Of a stretch of DNA of 8,070 bases, positions 5,901 to 8,070 are shown piece after piece. Under the pieces are notes generated by a model that saw nothing but the letters and a program-made list of their open reading frames with translations, did no database searches and had not been told where the DNA came from. Both the position numbers and the translations under genes were made by a program. How positions within the stretch are numbered: the stretch's first letter is position 1; every line of letters starts with the position of its first letter. The stretch comes from an uncultured Lachnospiraceae bacterium (GTDB lineage Bacteria > Bacillota > Clostridia > Lachnospirales > Lachnospiraceae). The DNA is taken from assembly GCA_902773445.1 (NCBI GenBank), contig CACYEU010000096.1:1-8070 (forward strand), in the 5' to 3' direction.

Positions 5901-7186
5901 CAGAAGCCGAAGGAACGACACGGACGATCCGTTCAAGCGCGTTTAAAAAGATCCCGTTCACCAAGGACATGCGCGGTTATACGATCCTTGCGCCGCAGAT
6001 GTCACCGATCCACTTCTCAATGCTCAGTGTCGTCTTTGAACTTGAGGGCTATCATCTAGAAGTTCTTCACAACGACGGGCATGAAGCAGTCAACACAGGT
6101 CTGCGCTATGTCAATAATGACGCCTGCTATCCGTCCATCATGGTCGTCGGACAGATCATGTCGGCACTACTGTCCGGTAAATATGACCTCGACAAAACAG
6201 CGTTGATGATCACACAGACGGGAGGCGGCTGCCGCGCGACAAACTATATCGGCTTTATCCGCCGTGCGCTGCGGCGCGCCCATATGGGACATATCCCGGT
6301 CATCTCGCTGAATCTCAGCGGACTTGAAGATAATCCGGGATTCAAGATCACACCGTCGCTTGCTATACGCGGTATGTACGCGCTGATCTTCGGTGATGTC
6401 TTCATGCGCGTTCTCTATCGGATGCGTCCGTATGAAAAGATCAAAGGCTCAGCCAATCTCCTGCACGACCAGTGGGAGGCACGCTGTATCAAATTCCTTC
6501 AGAAACCGCATCCGACTAAGCGCGAATTCAACAGGATCTGCCGCGAGATCATCGAAGACTTCGACAATCTGCCGATCACAGACGAAAAGAAACCCCGCGT
6601 CGGCGTTGTCGGTGAGATCCTGGTCAAATTCATGCCGGCGGCCAACAATTATCTTGTCGAGCAGTTGGAGGCGGAAGGTGCCGAAGCAGTCGTGCCTGAT
6701 CTGGCCGATTTCCTGCTCTACTGTTTCTACAACACCAACTTCAAGTCGAAATATCTCGGCATGAAGAAACGGTCAGCGATGCTCGGCAATGCCGGAATCA
6801 GTTTCCTTGAATGGGTCAGAAATGTACCGAAACAGGCATTTAAGAAGAGCAAACATTTCACGGCTCCCGAAAGGATCTCCGAACTGGCCAAAATGGCCCA
6901 GCCGATCGTTTCACTCGGCAATCAGACAGGTGAAGGCTGGTTCCTGACCGGTGAAATGCTCGAACTGATCCATGAGGGTGTACCGAATATCGTCTGTACA
7001 CAGCCGTTCGGCTGCCTGCCGAACCACGTCGTCGGCAAGGGTGTCATCAAAGAGCTCAGAAAGCGGTATCCGGAATCCAATATCGTCGCAATCGACTATG
7101 ATCCCGGCGCGAGTGAAGTCAACCAGCTCAACCGGCTGAAACTGATGCTCTCCACTGCCAAGACGAATCTCGAAGCACAGGACTGA
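2927..7186 (+). CDS. Large fused acyl-CoA dehydratase activase / dehydratase-like iron-sulfur protein
   Basis: A 1419-residue cytoplasmic protein with four recognisable modules. Two BadF/HgdC-type ASKHA ATPase domains come first, at about 8-258 (DIGSTTVK 12-19, LGGEDAK 105-111) and 323-580 (DAGSTTTK 327-334, IGGQDMK 423-429). Each keeps the two cysteines that bridge the activase cluster in HgdC: C128 with C167, and C447 with C486. A linker follows with C609, C612, C616 and C635. Next comes a DUF2229 domain (about 674-985; C725, C750, C939), then a second dehydratase-like domain (about 1015-1400; C1067, C1102, C1363). In the family, activases use ATP hydrolysis to push an electron to very low potential into a dehydratase or double-cubane-cluster protein; here donor and acceptor seem to share one chain. 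The substrate is unknown. The gene stands alone, with its own promoter and terminator and no dehydratase, CoA-transferase or electron-transfer-flavoprotein neighbours. The ATG at 2927 follows GAGGTG by 8 nt; a TTG at 2921 is too close to it. Confidence 0.9.
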   Translation: MSQAHPYRLGIDIGSTTVKIAVLDEQDEILFDDYARHRANIQEALSDLLSRAAHKLGQITVSPVITGSGGLALASALDIPFVQEVIAVAHALKDYESATDVAIELGGEDAKIIYFENGTVEQRMNGICAGGTGSFIDQMASLLKTDADGINEYARDYKAIYDIAARCGVFAKTDIQPLINEGAAKEDLAASIFQAVVNQTISGLACGKPIRGHVAFLGGPLHFMPELRKAFVRTLKLDDEHTIVPAYSHLFAAIGSAKEADPDISVPLHEIRKRLEKKVRLDIEVARLEPLFASREEYDEFISRHASHHVTTADLDSYRGDAYLGIDAGSTTTKAALISEDGSLLYSFYSNNEGDPLGVTITAIKDIYSKLPEGVNIVRSCSTGYGEALIKAALMLDFGEVETIAHYYAASFFDPEVDCILDIGGQDMKCIRIKNQSVDSVQLNEACSSGCGSFIETFAKSLDVSVQDFAHEALFANNPIDLGTRCTVFMNSKVKQAQKEGATVADISAGLAYSVIKNALFKVIKVTSAEALGEHIVLQGGTFYNEAVLRSFEKIAGCEAIRPDIAGIMGAFGAALVAMERHKAEPAETTMLPIEQIESLEYHTTMARCGGCNNNCRLTINHFSGDRRFITGNRCERGLGRNKSKSHLPNLFEEKLHRYFDYESIPVTDAPHGRIGIPRVLNLYENYPFWHTFFTKLGFRVVLSPVSSRKIYELGIESIPSESECYPAKLAHGHVKWLIDQGITTIFYPCIPYERVEFESANNHYNCPIVTSYPENIKNNMEEIANGKVKFLHPFISFENKRTVLRGILRFVSSKFAIDEPQVVMAADAAWEELENARAFIRRRGEEVVRELEENDQHGIVLAGRPYHLDPEVHHGIPELINSYNMAVLTEDSVAHLADVETPLLVVDQWMYHSRLYRAAQYVKTTDHLDLIQLNSFGCGLDAVTTDQVSDILTGSDKIYTTLKIDEVNNLGAARIRVRSLLSAIRVRKQKAEAEGTTRTIRSSAFKKIPFTKDMRGYTILAPQMSPIHFSMLSVVFELEGYHLEVLHNDGHEAVNTGLRYVNNDACYPSIMVVGQIMSALLSGKYDLDKTALMITQTGGGCRATNYIGFIRRALRRAHMGHIPVISLNLSGLEDNPGFKITPSLAIRGMYALIFGDVFMRVLYRMRPYEKIKGSANLLHDQWEARCIKFLQKPHPTKREFNRICREIIEDFDNLPITDEKKPRVGVVGEILVKFMPAANNYLVEQLEAEGAEAVVPDLADFLLYCFYNTNFKSKYLGMKKRSAMLGNAGISFLEWVRNVPKQAFKKSKHFTAPERISELAKMAQPIVSLGNQTGEGWFLTGEMLELIHEGVPNIVCTQPFGCLPNHVVGKGVIKELRKRYPESNIVAIDYDPGASEVNQLNRLKLMLSTAKTNLEAQD

Positions 7187-7200
7187 TAACACAGAAATAC

Positions 7201-7263
7201 CCGCCGTATACGAACTCCTTTGCAGGCTAAAATGCCTGCTTCGGAGTTGTTTGCGGCGGTTTT
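7201..7263 (+). terminator. Large stacked hairpin with T run after the activase/dehydratase gene
   Basis: Three nested stems share one axis: CCGCCG/CGGCGG (7201-7206, 7254-7259), AACTCC/GGAGTT (7213-7218, 7243-7248) and GCAGGC/GCCTGC (7222-7227, 7234-7239), with a TAAAAT loop. TTTT follows at 7260-7263. It begins 14 nt after the stop codon and probably acts as the intrinsic terminator, although the T run is short. Confidence 0.75.
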
Positions 7264-7300
7264 ATACTGCATGATCAGGTGCTTGGAATAGAGTATGATC

Positions 7301-7336
7301 AAGAAGAACTGCCGTGTCAGCACGGCAGTTCTTCTT
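7301..7336 (-). terminator. Perfect 16-bp hairpin at the end of the mocA-like gene, likely bidirectional terminator
   Basis: Positions 7301-7316 pair without mismatch with 7321-7336, leaving a 4-nt loop. On the minus strand the loop is CTGA, which is the last base of the final Cys codon plus the stop codon; the last five codons make up most of the 5' arm. Both strands end the 3' arm in TTCTTCTT, so no separate T run is present. It lies between convergent genes and may stop transcription from either side or protect the 3' end. Confidence 0.6.
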
Positions 7337-8021
7337 TGTAATCGATATCTTCAATTTCTCTTTTTCGTTCATCGGGCAGTTGATAGTAGTAAACATCGTC
7401 CGGTGACCGTCTGATGATCTGCTTTCCTCCTGTGTCGCCTGACAGTTCAGCAAGATCATCCCAGCAGTCGTCGCGGAAGCAGCACGGATTATAAGGTGTG
7501 CCGTCCAGACTTAAAGCACCCATCTTCTTTCCGCTCGCCTTATAGCCGTCAAGAAACGCCTCAATCGTCTCTTCACTCAAATACGGCTGATCTCCGACAA
7601 AACAGACCAGTGCGTGTTCTTCTTCCAGCACGCCGCGCCCGCGGTTTCCGGAACCCGTAATTACTTTCCGGTCATTTTCGGCATCGGAGATCGCACGTAC
7701 GGCCGAACGGAATTCACTGGCGATCAGGCAGCCGGCTGTCGTCAAACCGATCTTGAGCGACGATGATATCCCGTCCTCCGGGAAACGGTTCTCAACACAC
7801 ATCACGCGCTTGTCATGACGGCATTGATCAAAGATCGGTCCGCGCTGTGTCACGATCGTCAGATCATCAATGTCATCGCGCTTTTCCTTCAGATCGATCA
7901 GCCTTTCAAGTATATACGTATACATAGGCCGGCCGTCCACATCTGCCATCAGTTTATTCTCGTTTTTTGTTCCGTAGCGGCTTGACAGACCGGCCGCAAG
8001 TATCAATGCATGCAGTCTCAT
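7317..8021 (-). CDS. MobA/MocA-like nucleotidyltransferase, probably molybdenum cofactor related
   Basis: A 234-residue cytoplasmic protein of the NTP-transferase (MobA-like) family. The nucleotide-binding loop LAAGLSSRYGTK is at residues 8-19 with the following K23; GISSSL is at 84-89; the metal-binding GDQPYL at 143-148; the NP pair N178-P179; and GDTGGK at 195-200. This order fits MocA, which transfers CMP to molybdopterin for hydroxylases of the xanthine dehydrogenase class. MobA (GMP transfer) or a sugar-phosphate nucleotidyltransferase are alternatives. A hydrophilic stretch at about 100-135 is longer than expected between the GISSSL and GDQP motifs. The ATG at 8021 has GGAAG (8033-8029) 7 nt upstream and overlaps the upstream gene's stop as ATGA, so the two are translationally coupled. 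The same frame is open upstream to the window edge, but the ribosome binding site and conserved start LHALILAAG argue against a fusion. The stop codon lies in a hairpin loop. Confidence 0.85.
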   Translation of the reverse strand: MRLHALILAAGLSSRYGTKNENKLMADVDGRPMYTYILERLIDLKEKRDDIDDLTIVTQRGPIFDQCRHDKRVMCVENRFPEDGISSSLKIGLTTAGCLIASEFRSAVRAISDAENDRKVITGSGNRGRGVLEEEHALVCFVGDQPYLSEETIEAFLDGYKASGKKMGALSLDGTPYNPCCFRDDCWDDLAELSGDTGGKQIIRRSPDDVYYYQLPDERKREIEDIDYKEELPC

Positions 8022-8070
8022 TTTTGTGCTTCCAGTACCGAACGGATCAACAGCATTGACGCGATCGGCA
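8018..8070 (-). CDS. C-terminal end of an unidentified gene upstream of the mocA-like gene (partial)
   Basis: The last 16 codons of a reading frame entering from the window edge, ending in SVLEAQK and a TGA at 8020-8018. The stop overlaps the ATG of the nucleotidyltransferase as ATGA, a typical coupled operon junction, and the codons (CCG, ATC, GCG, CTG) fit the rest of the window. The fragment is too short to assign a product. In Clostridia MocA-like genes often sit next to molybdenum hydroxylase genes or their accessory genes, so such a partner is possible but cannot be shown here. Confidence 0.5.
   Translation of the reverse strand, partial: PIASMLLIRSVLEAQK

Noticed and set aside
1..8070. 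CRISPR arrays, insertion sequences, tRNA or rRNA genes, phage genes
   Set aside because: I saw no regularly spaced direct repeats, transposase motifs, terminal repeats or recognisable structural RNA genes in the window.

Overview
The window reads as a chromosomal segment of an anaerobic Firmicute, most likely a Clostridia-type organism. The evidence is the gene order ackA, rpmF, acpP, rnc, smc; strong AGGAGG-type ribosome binding sites; consensus sigma-A promoters; a four-cysteine zinc-ribbon L32 of the 'MSICPKNKSS' type; and an oxygen-sensitive dehydratase-activase protein. Base composition looks close to 50% GC, with a strong preference for ATC and CCG codons. I cannot place it at genus level from sequence alone.

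Left block (1-2747, all minus strand): acetate kinase (ackA), ribosomal protein L32 (rpmF), acyl carrier protein (acpP), ribonuclease III (rnc) and the first 44 codons of smc, read right to left. This is the conserved housekeeping neighbourhood of Firmicutes, but the yceD/DUF177 and plsX genes often found between ackA and acpP are absent. rpmF has its own promoter with perfect consensus boxes and a clear intrinsic terminator. acpP then restarts from its own promoter and forms a tight operon with rnc and smc (54-nt and 3-nt gaps). ackA has its own promoter, whose -10 box sits inside an 8-bp inverted repeat that looks like an operator.

Centre (2927-7186, plus strand): one very large gene (1419 aa), divergent from ackA with a recognisable promoter. 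It joins two BadF/HgdC-type ASKHA ATPase (activase) domains, a four-cysteine linker, a DUF2229 domain and a second dehydratase-like domain. This looks like a single-chain ATP-driven low-potential electron-transfer enzyme related to 2-hydroxyacyl-CoA dehydratase systems and double-cubane-cluster proteins. No CoA-transferase, dehydrogenase or classical dehydratase subunit is adjacent, so its substrate is unknown. It ends in a large stacked hairpin with a short T run.

Right block (7317-8070, minus strand): a MobA/MocA-like nucleotidyltransferase, converging on the large gene. Its stop codon lies in the loop of a perfect 16-bp hairpin. Its start overlaps by ATGA the stop of an unidentified upstream gene that runs off the window. 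By family it probably serves molybdenum-cofactor cytidylylation, but that role is inferred.

The whole window is gene-dense; no stretch over 300 bases lacks a gene. The most interesting object is the large fused activase/dehydratase-like protein and its internal symmetry of cysteine motifs, followed by the ackA operator-like repeat and the stop-in-loop hairpin.
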